From: Microcaldota archaeon
GTDB lineage: Archaea; Micrarchaeota; Micrarchaeia; Norongarragalinales; Norongarragalinaceae
DNA: 21,604 nt
NCBI GenBank assembly: GCA_016214445.1
Contig: JACROM010000038.1
Span: 1 to 21,604 of the forward strand
Reading direction: 5' to 3'
Made by a program: the position numbers and the translations under genes. The stretch's first letter is position 1. Every line of letters starts with the position of its first letter. Positions 1 to 6,444 of the stretch are shown here, one piece after another. The notes below the pieces were generated by a model, which saw only the letters and a program-made list of their open reading frames with translations, was not told where the DNA came from and did not search any database.

Positions 1-191
1 ACTCATAGTGCCTATTGGGCACTATATTATTTAAACCTTTCGGTAAACTTAGAGGTAAATTCTAACGAGAAATCACTAGTGCCTAATAAATCGGGAATTT
101 AGGAATTTAACGGTTGCCATGACGCAGCATTGCAGATGAATCGGCTTTTATGGCGGCGCGGTTTGTTGTGTGGGGCCTTTGCCCCTTTCTC
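1..191. other. Non-coding left edge
   Basis: I see no gene here. There is a hairpin near the left end (TAGTGCC / GGGCACTA around a TATT loop), followed by an AT-rich stretch at 25-38 that could be a TATA box. A short GGGGC/GCCCC hairpin lies just past the ftsY stop but lacks a T run, so I do not call it a terminator. Confidence 0.5.
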
Positions 192-1520
192 CTACTCCGC
201 CAAAACATTGGAGACAATCCATTCGGCGTCGAATTTCTTCAAGTCGTCGTAGCCTTGGCCGCATCCCATGAAGACTATGGGCAGGCGGAGCTCGTGCCCT
301 AGGCTGAAGGAGGTTCCGCCTTTGGCGTCGCAGTCGAGCTTCGTAAGAATTATTCCGTCCAAATGAAGCGAGTCGTTGAACGCCTTGGCCTGTTCCACTA
401 TGGCGTGGCCGGCAACTGCCTCGCCGACGAACAGCTTCAGATCAGGGTTCACAACCCGGTTTATCTTCTCCATTTCTTTCAGCAAGTTGTAGTTTGTTTC
501 CTGTCTGCCGGCCGTGTCAATCAAGACGACATCGATTCCTTTCGCTTTCGCGTGCGCAATTGCGTCGAAAGCCACTGCTGAAGGGTCCGCAGCGTAGTCG
601 TGTTTTATGACGCGTACGTCCAGTTTTTCGCCGTGGTGCGAAATCTGTTCTATGGCAGCTGCCCGGAAAGTGTCCGATGCCGCCAAAACGCTCGAGATGC
701 CTTTGCTCTTCAGGTAATGCGCAACTTTGGCTATGGTAGTCGTCTTGCCCGCTCCGTTCGGTCCAAGAAAAAGAATCTTCACCGGCTTTCCTTTAGCGTG
801 AATGTATTCTGTCAGGTCGAGAGTCTGCGAGGACAGCGTTTCCGTAAGTACTCTCTTTACGCTTTCCCTTAGCTTCTCGTTCAGCTTGTCTTTTTCGATC
901 TTCTTTCCAGTAAGCTCTTCTTTGAGCCTCTGCGTTATGTGTTCCGCGGTGTCAAGGCTGACGTCGCTTTCCAGCATGGCCCAGTGCAGTTCGTCCAGCA
1001 GAGGCGCGATTTCGCTTTCCTTGATTTCCACTTCCCGCACGAAAAAGCTCTTCACTTTCGAAACCAAACCCAGTTTAGGGGCCAGCTCCCTTTCTTTCGG
1101 CTGCTGAAGAACTGGTTTTCCCTGCGTTGGCTGCGGCAGTTGAACTTTCGTTTCCTGTTGAGGCTGTTGGGCAGCCTGAATTGGTGTTTGTCGGATTTGT
1201 TCTTTGGGTGCTGGTTTTTCTTCTGTTTTTTCAGGCCGAATTGGTTTTGGCGCTTCAATTTTATGTACTCGTTCAGGTTGTTCTATTGTTCGGGCGGGGT
1301 GTTCTTCCGGTTTTATGGCCGGCTTTGTTTTTTCTATTGGTTGAATTGGTTTTTCTCCTGTTTTTTCATGTTGTTCCGTTGTTCTGGCCTGTTCTTCAGG
1401 TTTTATGGCAAGCTCCGGCTCTTCTTTTTTTTCATGTTGCTCTGGTTCGCCTTTGTCTTCTTCGCGTTTCGTCAGCTTTTCGATGAAGCCGCTTATCTTT
1501 TTCTTGAGGAGTCCAAACAT
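192..1520 (-). CDS. ftsY: Signal recognition particle receptor FtsY
   Basis: FtsY is the SRP receptor GTPase; it pairs with SRP54 at the membrane to deliver nascent membrane and secreted proteins to the translocon. The 442-aa product shows the SRP-type G domain: P loop GPNGAGKTTT at about 253-262, DTFRAAA after it, DTAGR at about 335 and TKLD at about 393. The preceding N domain starts near residue 150. Residues 1-150 form a long charged Glu/Lys/Pro/Gln-rich region with an internal repeat (AIKPEEQARTTEQ and AIKPEEHPARTIEQ). Such charged N-terminal regions are known membrane contacts in FtsY but are variable. A GGTG lies about 6 nt before the ATG. It is the last gene of the ribosomal cluster, separated from prefoldin by a palindrome-rich spacer that also holds a second copy of its own start. 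Confidence 0.96.
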   Translation of the reverse strand: MFGLLKKKISGFIEKLTKREEDKGEPEQHEKKEEPELAIKPEEQARTTEQHEKTGEKPIQPIEKTKPAIKPEEHPARTIEQPERVHKIEAPKPIRPEKTEEKPAPKEQIRQTPIQAAQQPQQETKVQLPQPTQGKPVLQQPKERELAPKLGLVSKVKSFFVREVEIKESEIAPLLDELHWAMLESDVSLDTAEHITQRLKEELTGKKIEKDKLNEKLRESVKRVLTETLSSQTLDLTEYIHAKGKPVKILFLGPNGAGKTTTIAKVAHYLKSKGISSVLAASDTFRAAAIEQISHHGEKLDVRVIKHDYAADPSAVAFDAIAHAKAKGIDVVLIDTAGRQETNYNLLKEMEKINRVVNPDLKLFVGEAVAGHAIVEQAKAFNDSLHLDGIILTKLDCDAKGGTSFSLGHELRLPIVFMGCGQGYDDLKKFDAEWIVSNVLAE

Positions 1521-1900
1521 TTTTTACACCGTTGAATCGGCGCGGCGTGAGCCGCTGTCTTCAAACCCGCGCGAATCCCAAGTCTTCAGACTTGGGACTA
1601 CGGGGATTCGCGCCCGTTTACGGGTTATAGCAAACCGCGAAAGTTTCGCAAGACTTTCGCGCCGTTTGCTAGACTGCAAGCCGCAAGACTTTTGTCGCAT
1701 GCGTGCAAACGCGCAAGCGTTTGCAGCATCCCGCAAACCCACAGGGTTTGCGCGATTACTCTTGCGGCTTGCTGTAAGTTTACGTGCGAATTACAAACCC
1801 AACTCCGGCTTTGCCGGAGCCGCGGCCCTTTAGGGTTGGGTTCTTGATACTCCGGCAAAGAACCTGCCGGGGTATTTTTCAGGAGCCCGAACATCGTCAG
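1521..1900. repeat. Palindrome-rich spacer between pfdA and ftsY
   Basis: No gene is supported in these 380 bases; they are packed with inverted repeats. Clear ones are: CGCGAATCCC with GGGATTCGCG (about 1570-1612) enclosing CAAGTC/GACTTG; GCAAAC...GTTTGC enclosing GCGAAAGT/ACTTTCGC (1630-1669); a 13-bp stem GCAAGCCGCAAGA (1676-1688) with its complement (1760-1772) enclosing two hairpins, GCAAACGC/GCGTTTGC (1705-1724) and CGCAAACCC/GGGTTTGCG (1732-1752); and AACCCAA/TTGGGTT (1796-1842) enclosing CTCCGG/CCGGAG. The minus strand at 1894 reads MFGLLKN, a diverged copy of the FtsY start (MFGLLKK). Confidence 0.85.
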
Positions 1901-2317
1901 TTACTCCGGACGTATTTTCGCGACCAACTCTTCCGCCTCTTCATTCAGCTTCTCCGCCATCTCCGCGCCTGCGATGTACGCTTTTTGCAATTCCATGAGG
2001 TTCGCTTCAATCATCCTTATCCTTTCCTGCATCGTCTTGCCAGCCTCTTCCGGAGTTTTCTGGATGAAAGTCTGCGCCCCGACGTCAATCAGTACTTCGT
2101 TTTCCTTTTCAAGGATTGCCTTGCCGAACACTGCCGGCCCCAATGGCAACAATACCCCCTTCTTCATTTCCTTCGTGTTTTCGAGCGCTTCTATTGCCGC
2201 ATTCAGCTGGTTTTTTGCCTCGTTCATTGCCATGATCTGGCGCTGTATCTCGCCTGCCTGCGCGCGCAAGTAGTTTATTTCGGCGTTTTTCTTCCTGATT
2301 TCTTCCTCGAATTTCAT
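1901..2317 (-). CDS. pfdA: Prefoldin alpha subunit
   Basis: Prefoldin is a hexamer (two alpha, four beta) that holds unfolded proteins in coiled-coil tentacles and passes them to the thermosome. The protein of about 138 aa has the alpha-subunit plan: an N-terminal coiled coil (EEEIRKKNAEINYLRAQAGEIQRQ), a central beta-hairpin section (KKGVLLPLGPAVFGKAILEKENEVLIDVGAQTF) and a C-terminal coiled coil. I place the start at 2317 (ATG, MKFEEE) because GAGGTG lies 9 nt upstream; a GTG four codons earlier has no such site. The aIF6 stop overlaps the ribosome-binding region, so the genes are probably co-transcribed. In many archaea this gene sits directly before ftsY, as here apart from the spacer. 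Confidence 0.93.
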   Translation of the reverse strand: MKFEEEIRKKNAEINYLRAQAGEIQRQIMAMNEAKNQLNAAIEALENTKEMKKGVLLPLGPAVFGKAILEKENEVLIDVGAQTFIQKTPEEAGKTMQERIRMIEANLMELQKAYIAGAEMAEKLNEEAEELVAKIRPE

Positions 2318-2330
2318 ATGATGGAACACC

Positions 2331-2990
2331 TCATTCTCCGCTCAGGGCTTCGTAGACCCTCTGCGTTTCGTAGCCGGTAGTGTTTTCGCCGACAATCGCG
2401 CCGTGCCTGTTGGCTATTACGCCAAGGGCGTTGAAAACGCTTCCGCCATTGACAGTCCCGTTTGTCCCCTCGACGCCGAAAATCTTCTTCAGCTGCTTGT
2501 ACTCCACTTCGGGAATGTCGTTATACGCCAGCAATCCCTTGTTTGTTACGACGTTGAGCGAGCCCGGAGTGTGCATGGTCAGCGGAATCTGGAAAGCCTC
2601 CACTCCAAGGCAGTCTGCAACGTGCTTGACCGATGCTTTCGACACCATGCCGCCCAACAAAACAGCCTTGTCATTTGCCATGAACATGTTTCCTGGCGCG
2701 AGGCTGTTCTGCAGCTGGCAGACGTTGTAGCCGTGCTTCTTCAACAGCTTTTTTTCCTCGGGTTCGGCTCCGTAGCAGAATACGCACCCGTTCGAGTTGA
2801 ATACGGAGAATAGTCCGATGAGCGGGGACTGGTTGATGAACATTTCAACTTGTTCGGTCTTGAGGGCTTCGGCAGCAATCTTTATAGCACCGGGAGCCCT
2901 CTTTGGCAGAAGCGTGTGCGTGTCGTTAGTCTTCAGGAATAGGCCTATGAACGGGTTCTTGTGGTAATGCCCTTTTACTAAGTTAAACAT
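2331..2990 (-). CDS. eif6: Translation initiation factor 6 (aIF6)
   Basis: aIF6 binds the large ribosomal subunit and blocks premature joining to the small subunit. The 219-aa length is normal for the archaeal family. The sequence shows repeated short modules as expected for its five-fold pseudosymmetric fold: GLFLKTND near the start, NGCVFCYGAEPEE, GGMVSKASVKHVADCLGVEAFQ and NGGSVFNALGVIANRHGAIVGENTTGYE. It sits 3 nt after the L31e stop and directly before prefoldin alpha, in the usual archaeal order. The usual LX (L18a/L20a) gene between aIF6 and prefoldin is absent. Confidence 0.95.
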   Translation of the reverse strand: MFNLVKGHYHKNPFIGLFLKTNDTHTLLPKRAPGAIKIAAEALKTEQVEMFINQSPLIGLFSVFNSNGCVFCYGAEPEEKKLLKKHGYNVCQLQNSLAPGNMFMANDKAVLLGGMVSKASVKHVADCLGVEAFQIPLTMHTPGSLNVVTNKGLLAYNDIPEVEYKQLKKIFGVEGTNGTVNGGSVFNALGVIANRHGAIVGENTTGYETQRVYEALSGE

Positions 2991-2993
2991 CGT

Positions 2994-3398
2994 TTACTGC
3001 GCCAGTTTTGCGTATACTACGCCTTCCTTGTCCTTCTGCAACAGCACGCTCACTTTCTTGAGGGGCCTGCCTGCCGCGCGGATTACATCGTTGAGCTTCG
3101 GCTCAATTGAAGCGCTTTTTCCCTTCATGTGCCTCACGCAGAATTCCTTGAGCAACGTTATTGCAGTGTTCGCCTTTTTCGTTTTCGGCTTGGCGTAGGC
3201 CCTTGAAAGGTTCGCCGTGTATTTGCGCTCGAGGACTATCTCCGTCTTCTTTTCCTCTTTCTTCTCTTCCTTCTTTCCAGCAGGAGCCTTCTTTTCCTCT
3301 TCTTTCGCCTTCTCTTCCTTTTTCTCCGCTTCCCCTTCTTTTATCTTGATTTCCTCCTTCTTGCGGAGCGTCTTGTCCTCGAATTTTTCTTCTGCCAT
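2994..3398 (-). CDS. rpl31e: Ribosomal protein L31e with long charged N-terminal tail
   Basis: L31e lies beside the peptide exit tunnel of the large subunit, near the SRP and chaperone docking area. Residues from about 53 on match the family: ERKYTANLSRAYAKPKTKKANTAITLLKEFCVRHMKG, then KLNDVIRAAGRPLKKVSVLLQKDKEGVVYAKL. Residues 1-52 are an unusual Lys/Glu-rich tail (KKEEIKIKEGEAEKKEEKAK, then KKEEKKEEKK); typical archaeal L31e proteins of about 80-95 aa lack it. The ATG at 3398 is preceded by GGTGAG about 8 nt upstream, which supports the long form. L39e lies 28 nt upstream and aIF6 3 nt downstream. Confidence 0.93.
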   Translation of the reverse strand: MAEEKFEDKTLRKKEEIKIKEGEAEKKEEKAKEEEKKAPAGKKEEKKEEKKTEIVLERKYTANLSRAYAKPKTKKANTAITLLKEFCVRHMKGKSASIEPKLNDVIRAAGRPLKKVSVLLQKDKEGVVYAKLAQ

Positions 3399-3426
3399 AA
3401 GTATCTCACCGTTTTTTCCTTAATCT

Positions 3427-3591
3427 TCAATCATCCCTTATTTTCAGCTTTGTCCTCTTCCAGTGGCGCTGCTTCGGGTTCTGCCTGTAGCGCCTGTTGG
3501 TCTTGGCCATCGCGAATATCGGGACGCGCCTGTTCTGCTTCATTGCTTTTACAAGCTTCTTTTTTTTCGCCTGCGACTTGTTGCTCGTCAT
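3427..3591 (-). CDS. rpl39e: Ribosomal protein L39e
   Basis: L39e is a tiny basic protein lining the exit tunnel of the large subunit. The 54-aa translation starts [20 protein letters not shown] and ends [14 protein letters not shown]. The features are classic for the family: a basic N terminus, the [20 protein letters not shown] core and the closing W-K-R-T-K-L. A GGTGG site lies about 7 nt before the ATG. It sits between the PDCD5-family gene and L31e, the normal archaeal arrangement. Confidence 0.95.
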   Translation of the reverse strand: MTSNKSQAKKKKLVKAMKQNRRVPIFAMAKTNRRYRQNPKQRHWKRTKLKIRDD

Positions 3592-3603
3592 AAACTTCCA
3601 CCC

Positions 3604-3906
3604 TCATTTTCTCTTGAAACTTATTTCCGGCTCCCGCCTCTGTTCCTGTATCTTGTTCAGGAGCGCCAACAGCTGTTTCTCCGTTATCCTGCCGGTTATC
3701 TGGCCGCTCCTGTAGAGGCTCAGGAGCAGCATCACGAGCTTGTCGTAGAACGACTTGTTCGCGATGCGTATGTTGCTCAGCCTTCCGTACGCATGGTCGT
3801 CCAGGATTTGCTTCATGAGTTCCCTCTTCTGGAGCTCTTCCGCCTGCATCCTGCGGAACTCCTCGATCTGCTTCTTCCTCAATTCCTGGGCTTCGTCTTC
3901 ATTCAT
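3604..3906 (-). CDS. PDCD5-family DNA-binding protein
   Basis: This 100-aa protein matches the archaeal/eukaryotic PDCD5 (TFAR19) family, small helical proteins that bind double-stranded DNA; their cellular role in archaea is not settled. The sequence has a charged N-terminal helix (EAQELRKKQIEEFRRMQAEE), then LMKQILDDHAYGRLSNIRIAN, then LLLSLYRSGQITGRITEKQLLALLNKIQ, and a basic end REPEISFKRK. Its ATG overlaps the S19e stop by 4 nt (ATGA type), so the two are translationally coupled. L39e follows 12 nt downstream. The S19e-PDCD5-L39e-L31e order is common in archaea and supports the call. Confidence 0.93.
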   Translation of the reverse strand: MNEDEAQELRKKQIEEFRRMQAEELQKRELMKQILDDHAYGRLSNIRIANKSFYDKLVMLLLSLYRSGQITGRITEKQLLALLNKIQEQRREPEISFKRK

Positions 3907-4307
3907 GCCTTGCTCGCCTTGTCAAGCAAAGATACTCCTTTCGGAGTCAGCACCCTGCCTACCTTTTCCTTCTTTATGAAACCTGCTTTTTCGAGCTGCT
4001 GCATTGCCAGACGGATTGTTTTTCCGCCTGCTTTCCGGTGGTGGCTCCTGTGCACCACGTGCTGTGTGCGGCCGCCGTACTTGTGCCTCAAACGCTCAAC
4101 GCCGACCGGTGTTCCGCGGACGTACATCGTCCTTAGTATGGACGCGCAGCGGAGGAACCAGAAGTCCTTCTGTTCGGGCGCCCGGTCGTTGTGCGACGAC
4201 GCCTTGACTTTGCCCGCCCATTCAGGAGGCTTGATTGACTCGTTTGCCTCCAGTTGCTTCGCTACGTTCTTTATCAGGACGTTCGCGTCTACATCAGTTG
4301 CACTCAT
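3903..4307 (-). CDS. rps19e: Ribosomal protein S19e
   Basis: S19e is a small-subunit head protein shared by archaea and eukaryotes and needed for late subunit maturation. The 134-aa product shows the family signatures: an N-terminal VLIKNVAKQLEAN, then RTMYVRGTPVGVERLRHKYGG, HHRKAGGKTIRLAMQQLEKAGFIKK and a closing GRVLTPKGVSLLDK. An AGAGGGATAAG site lies just before the ATG. It is the first gene of the minus-strand cluster running to ftsY. Three hairpin repeats lie immediately upstream, between it and the RNase P subunit gene. Confidence 0.95.
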   Translation of the reverse strand: MSATDVDANVLIKNVAKQLEANESIKPPEWAGKVKASSHNDRAPEQKDFWFLRCASILRTMYVRGTPVGVERLRHKYGGRTQHVVHRSHHRKAGGKTIRLAMQQLEKAGFIKKEKVGRVLTPKGVSLLDKASKA

Positions 4308-4361
4308 GTGTCTTATCCCTCTTTTTGTCTTGCAAAAGGCACGTTTTTGCCTTCGGTGCCA

Positions 4362-4401
4362 CTTTGAGCGAAGCGATCGTTGCCTTTCAACGATCGCGGT
4401 C
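4362..4401 (+). repeat. Hairpin repeat copy A
   Basis: The copy reads CTTTGAGCGAAGC, then stem GATCGTTG, loop CCTTT, stem CAACGATC, then GCGGTC. It is the clearest copy of a family found seven times in this window, always in this orientation: constant flanks around a stem whose two arms change together. Confidence 0.85.
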
Positions 4402-4437
4402 TTTTCGGACCAGGTTGACGGTCCTAAAACGAAAAGC
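4402..4437. repeat. Unrelated hairpin between repeat copies
   Basis: An imperfect palindrome joins CTTTTC with GAAAAG and, inside it, GGACC with GGTCC. It lacks the flanks of the neighbouring repeat family. It might act in transcript ending or RNA stability; nothing further can be said. Confidence 0.5.
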
Positions 4438-4445
4438 TAATTCCC

Positions 4446-4484
4446 CTTTGAGCGAAGCGTTCGACCTGTGCGCCGAACGCGGTC
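4446..4484 (+). repeat. Hairpin repeat copy B
   Basis: Flank CTTTGAGCGAAGC, stem GTTCG, a 10-base loop, stem CGAAC, then GCGGTC. The flanks match copy A while the stem differs in both arms. Confidence 0.8.
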
Positions 4485-4564
4485 TTTGAGCGGAGCAATC
4501 GTTCTTAGCTTTGCGATGATTTCCTTGAAATCATCGCTTCCAACTGCTTGCAACGATTGCAGTC
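4484..4564 (+). repeat. Hairpin repeat copy C, with nested stem
   Basis: Flank CTTTGAGCGGAGC is followed by stem AATCGTT and closed by AACGATT and GCAGTC. The loop is enlarged and holds a second perfect hairpin, GCGATGATTTC with GAAATCATCGC. It abuts copy B. Its right part (4531-4564) encodes the last residues and stop codon of the RNase P subunit gene on the minus strand. Confidence 0.8.
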
Positions 4565-4851
4565 TCTTTTTTTCTCTTTGGTATCCTTCTCGTGTAATTA
4601 CACTTCCGGCAGGAGTATAAAACCGTTTTGGTCCTCCTCTCCTGGCGCACCTTGAACGTTTCAGCTGTAAAAGGAGCAAAGCATTTCCTGCAGAACTTTT
4701 TCGGATCCAAATGTACCCTGTGCCGCATGGCTATCCTGAACGCGAGCCTGACGTAGCGCCTCGCCAGTGTTTGGTCTTCGTTCCACGTTTTTCTGGCCAA
4801 ATCAAGAAGCGTCTCGCACTGCCCCTTTACCTCTTCCCTTTCTTTTTTCAT
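4531..4851 (-). CDS. rnp4: Ribonuclease P protein component 4 (Rpp21/Rpr2 type)
   Basis: Rpp21 is the zinc-binding protein of archaeal RNase P, which cuts the 5' leader from pre-tRNAs. The protein of about 106 aa shows LARRYVRLAFRIAMRHRVHLDPKK, typical of the family's helical part. The zinc ribbon follows: CRKC (KKFCRKCFAPF) and a second CRKC (LYSCRKCNYTRRIPKRKK). I chose the ATG at 4851 because GGAAGGATGG lies about 7 nt upstream; a start at 4890 is open but has no support. It overlaps the upstream gene by about 50 nt. The final residues (about AIVASSWKR) come from hairpin repeat copy C, so the C terminus may have been replaced when the repeat arrived. A tRNA gene lies upstream on the same strand, fitting a tRNA-processing neighbourhood. 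Confidence 0.9.
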   Translation of the reverse strand: MKKEREEVKGQCETLLDLARKTWNEDQTLARRYVRLAFRIAMRHRVHLDPKKFCRKCFAPFTAETFKVRQERRTKTVLYSCRKCNYTRRIPKRKKETAIVASSWKR

Positions 4852-6169
4852 TCTTAGTCCATCCTTCCGGTTTAACCGCCTTGGCCACACAGTCCAGGAT
4901 ATTCAGCCCGGTCGGGTCAAGGGTAATAGAGACGCTGTCCTCGTGTATTGTCGCGATGTGCCCTATTTCGGGGTGCGCTATCAGCCCGATTGTGAAGCCA
5001 GTTTCACCTTCCGTGATTTCTTCGAAGGTGTTTTTCAAGCCCAGTTCCTTTACGATGCCCGCGAACTTTTCCCATTTCTCTGCAAGCGCAGGGCGTTTTT
5101 CTATTGCATTCTTGAGTTCGCGCCTGAAGACGTCCAGATTAAAGCAGTTCGGTTCGAACCTCAATTGTAGGAGCCTGCTGTTCAAGTCTCCGGTCAACCT
5201 GATTTTTGCTATGGCTTTGCCGTATGCGTTGAAGCCGTACTGTTCCAGCAGGTTCTTACGGGTGAGCAGCCTCGGCTTGATTTCCTCCTGCGTGGTTTTT
5301 ACGAATCTTTGCAGTTTAATCGGCGACACGATTTCCTTGAATTCTTCAGGATAATGCTCTTTCAGGAGCCTGTAGAAATCGCCGACTATCCCTTTTTCTT
5401 TCAATGCAACTTCTGGGTTTAGTATGTGCGCCGGGGACGGGTGCGGGTAGTGTCCCGCAAGGACTATGGCGTCGCCGTTTTTTGCATCTATTCCGCCGAG
5501 GATTTCCTTATGTCTCTTGCTTTTCGGCGTTGGATTTTTTTTTCCGTACATGTTTCTGTATTTTTGGTACGCGCCCAGGCGCGCGATGGTGTCCCCGGTT
5601 CTTCTCGTCCGGTTTACGCCTTCCCTTTCATCAAGGGTTTTGGAGAGGGTATATGCGACTTCCGCCAGGTGGCTGGCTTCTTCTGGTGGATGCTCCTTTG
5701 CCGGGTGGAGGCCCAACGCTTCCAGTTTTTCTAAGACGTGTGGGTGCTGGGTTTGGGCTGCTATGTAGACCGGAGGTTTTCCCTCAAATCGCATCTGGCC
5801 GCCAGCCAGCATGGTGGCGAACAGCTGCATCAGTTCGTAAAAGTGCTTTCCCTTGACGTCCGGGTGCAGCGCGGTTCCGGCCAGGTAAACAGTTGGCCGC
5901 CCGCCAACTGTCTCCTGTTTTGTGCTGTAGTATCCTTTTTCCCTGAGTTTGCCGTTTTTTTCTTCAAGGGCCAAAATGGCAAGCGCGATGTCCGGCGCAG
6001 TGAGGTGCTCCTTGATTTCCGCCTTGCTTACTTTGTGGCCGAAGGCAGCAGTGCTTATTATGCGGTACTTCCTCTCAAGATAAAGCTGTTCCTTTGGCGA
6101 GAGCTGCTTGCTCGGCCAGGATATGATTTTGAAGTAGTGCCCGCCTATGGGCAGGTTAAGGATGCGCAT
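4802..6169 (-). CDS. Unknown 455-aa protein with GNAT-like N-terminal region
   Basis: I do not recognise this protein. The stretch from GYYSTKQETVGGRPTVYLAGTALHP through KLEALGLHP has the rhythm of a GNAT fold (strand, helix, strand, then an 'LEKLEALGL' end), but the acetyl-CoA P loop is not clear, so this is weak. The C-terminal half has charged helices and a section GFTIGLIAHPEIGHIATIHEDS. The frame stays open to 6445, but 6206-6482 is a tRNA gene, so upstream codons are not protein. I take ATG 6169 (MRILNLPIG), which has a TTTTTATT box about 25-30 nt upstream; ATG 6232 or 6241 would lie inside the tRNA's T-loop insert. It overlaps the RNase P subunit gene by about 50 nt and is probably co-transcribed with it, hinting at RNA-related work. 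Confidence 0.7.
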   Translation of the reverse strand: MRILNLPIGGHYFKIISWPSKQLSPKEQLYLERKYRIISTAAFGHKVSKAEIKEHLTAPDIALAILALEEKNGKLREKGYYSTKQETVGGRPTVYLAGTALHPDVKGKHFYELMQLFATMLAGGQMRFEGKPPVYIAAQTQHPHVLEKLEALGLHPAKEHPPEEASHLAEVAYTLSKTLDEREGVNRTRRTGDTIARLGAYQKYRNMYGKKNPTPKSKRHKEILGGIDAKNGDAIVLAGHYPHPSPAHILNPEVALKEKGIVGDFYRLLKEHYPEEFKEIVSPIKLQRFVKTTQEEIKPRLLTRKNLLEQYGFNAYGKAIAKIRLTGDLNSRLLQLRFEPNCFNLDVFRRELKNAIEKRPALAEKWEKFAGIVKELGLKNTFEEITEGETGFTIGLIAHPEIGHIATIHEDSVSITLDPTGLNILDCVAKAVKPEGWTKNEKRKGRGKGAVRDAS

Positions 6170-6219
6170 GTCTCTACTTTTGGTCGCGTTGGAATAAAAA
6201 GGAAATGGGCCCGGAGGGA

Positions 6220-6380
6220 TTTCCCTGACCATCTTTTTCATCAAGGCAACTGGACGCTCCAGAAAGAGTTTTCTCTTTTTGGACCGACCAGCTTTTCGCG
6301 CGCAAACTGCGGTTTGCGGCGTGCTACAAAGCCGTTTAGGCTTTGCCCGCATCTCTTTTTTAAAGAGAAAAAGATGGTCT
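6220..6380 (-). other. Insert in the tRNA T loop, probable non-canonical intron
   Basis: About 161 nt interrupt the T loop between A59 and T60; the exact cut can slide by 1-2 bases because both edges are A-rich. Its ends are a perfect 13-bp inverted repeat, GACCATCTTTTTC (6379-6367) and GAAAAAGATGGTC (6239-6227). A relaxed bulge-helix-bulge can be drawn: TTC of the T loop with GGA, and a 3' bulge AA^T. Inside are hairpins GCAAAGCC/GGCTTTGT and CGCAAAC/GTTTGCG. The insert carries an element also found at 13373-13475. Confidence 0.7.
6269..6379 (-). repeat. Two-hairpin element, copy 1 (inside tRNA insert)
   Basis: On the minus strand it runs from GACCATCTTTTTCT through two G/C-rich hairpins to AAAAGCTGGTCGGTCCAAAA and AGAGAAA. 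Both end blocks are identical to those of copy 2 at 13373-13475, while the hairpin stems between them differ yet remain paired. Confidence 0.8.
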
Positions 6381-6402
6381 TTCGAACCCTCGGCCACCAG
6401 CT

Positions 6403-6444
6403 TTCTTAGCCGGCACAGCGGTTCTTCCCGAGCCGCGGTGGTCA
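6403..6444 (-). other. Canonical tRNA intron (37/38)
   Basis: The splice site shows a regular bulge-helix-bulge: CTTA (positions 32-35) pairs with TAAG near the intron 3' end. This 4-bp helix is flanked by 3-nt bulges, TA^T on the 5' side and AA^A on the 3' side. Cleavage after the second bulge base gives exactly the 37/38 junction. The rest of the intron folds as CAC/GTG and GCGG/CCGC around a loop. Confidence 0.85.

Noticed and set aside
160..186. Terminator after ftsY
   Set aside because: The GGGGC/GCCCC hairpin is not followed by a T run on the minus strand.
1625..1894. 89-codon frame starting MFGLLKN
   Set aside because: Only the first seven residues resemble FtsY; the rest is translated palindromes.
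4402..4437. Third copy of the two-hairpin element
   Set aside because: It shares only GGACC/GGTCC and an AAAAG end; the conserved end blocks are missing.
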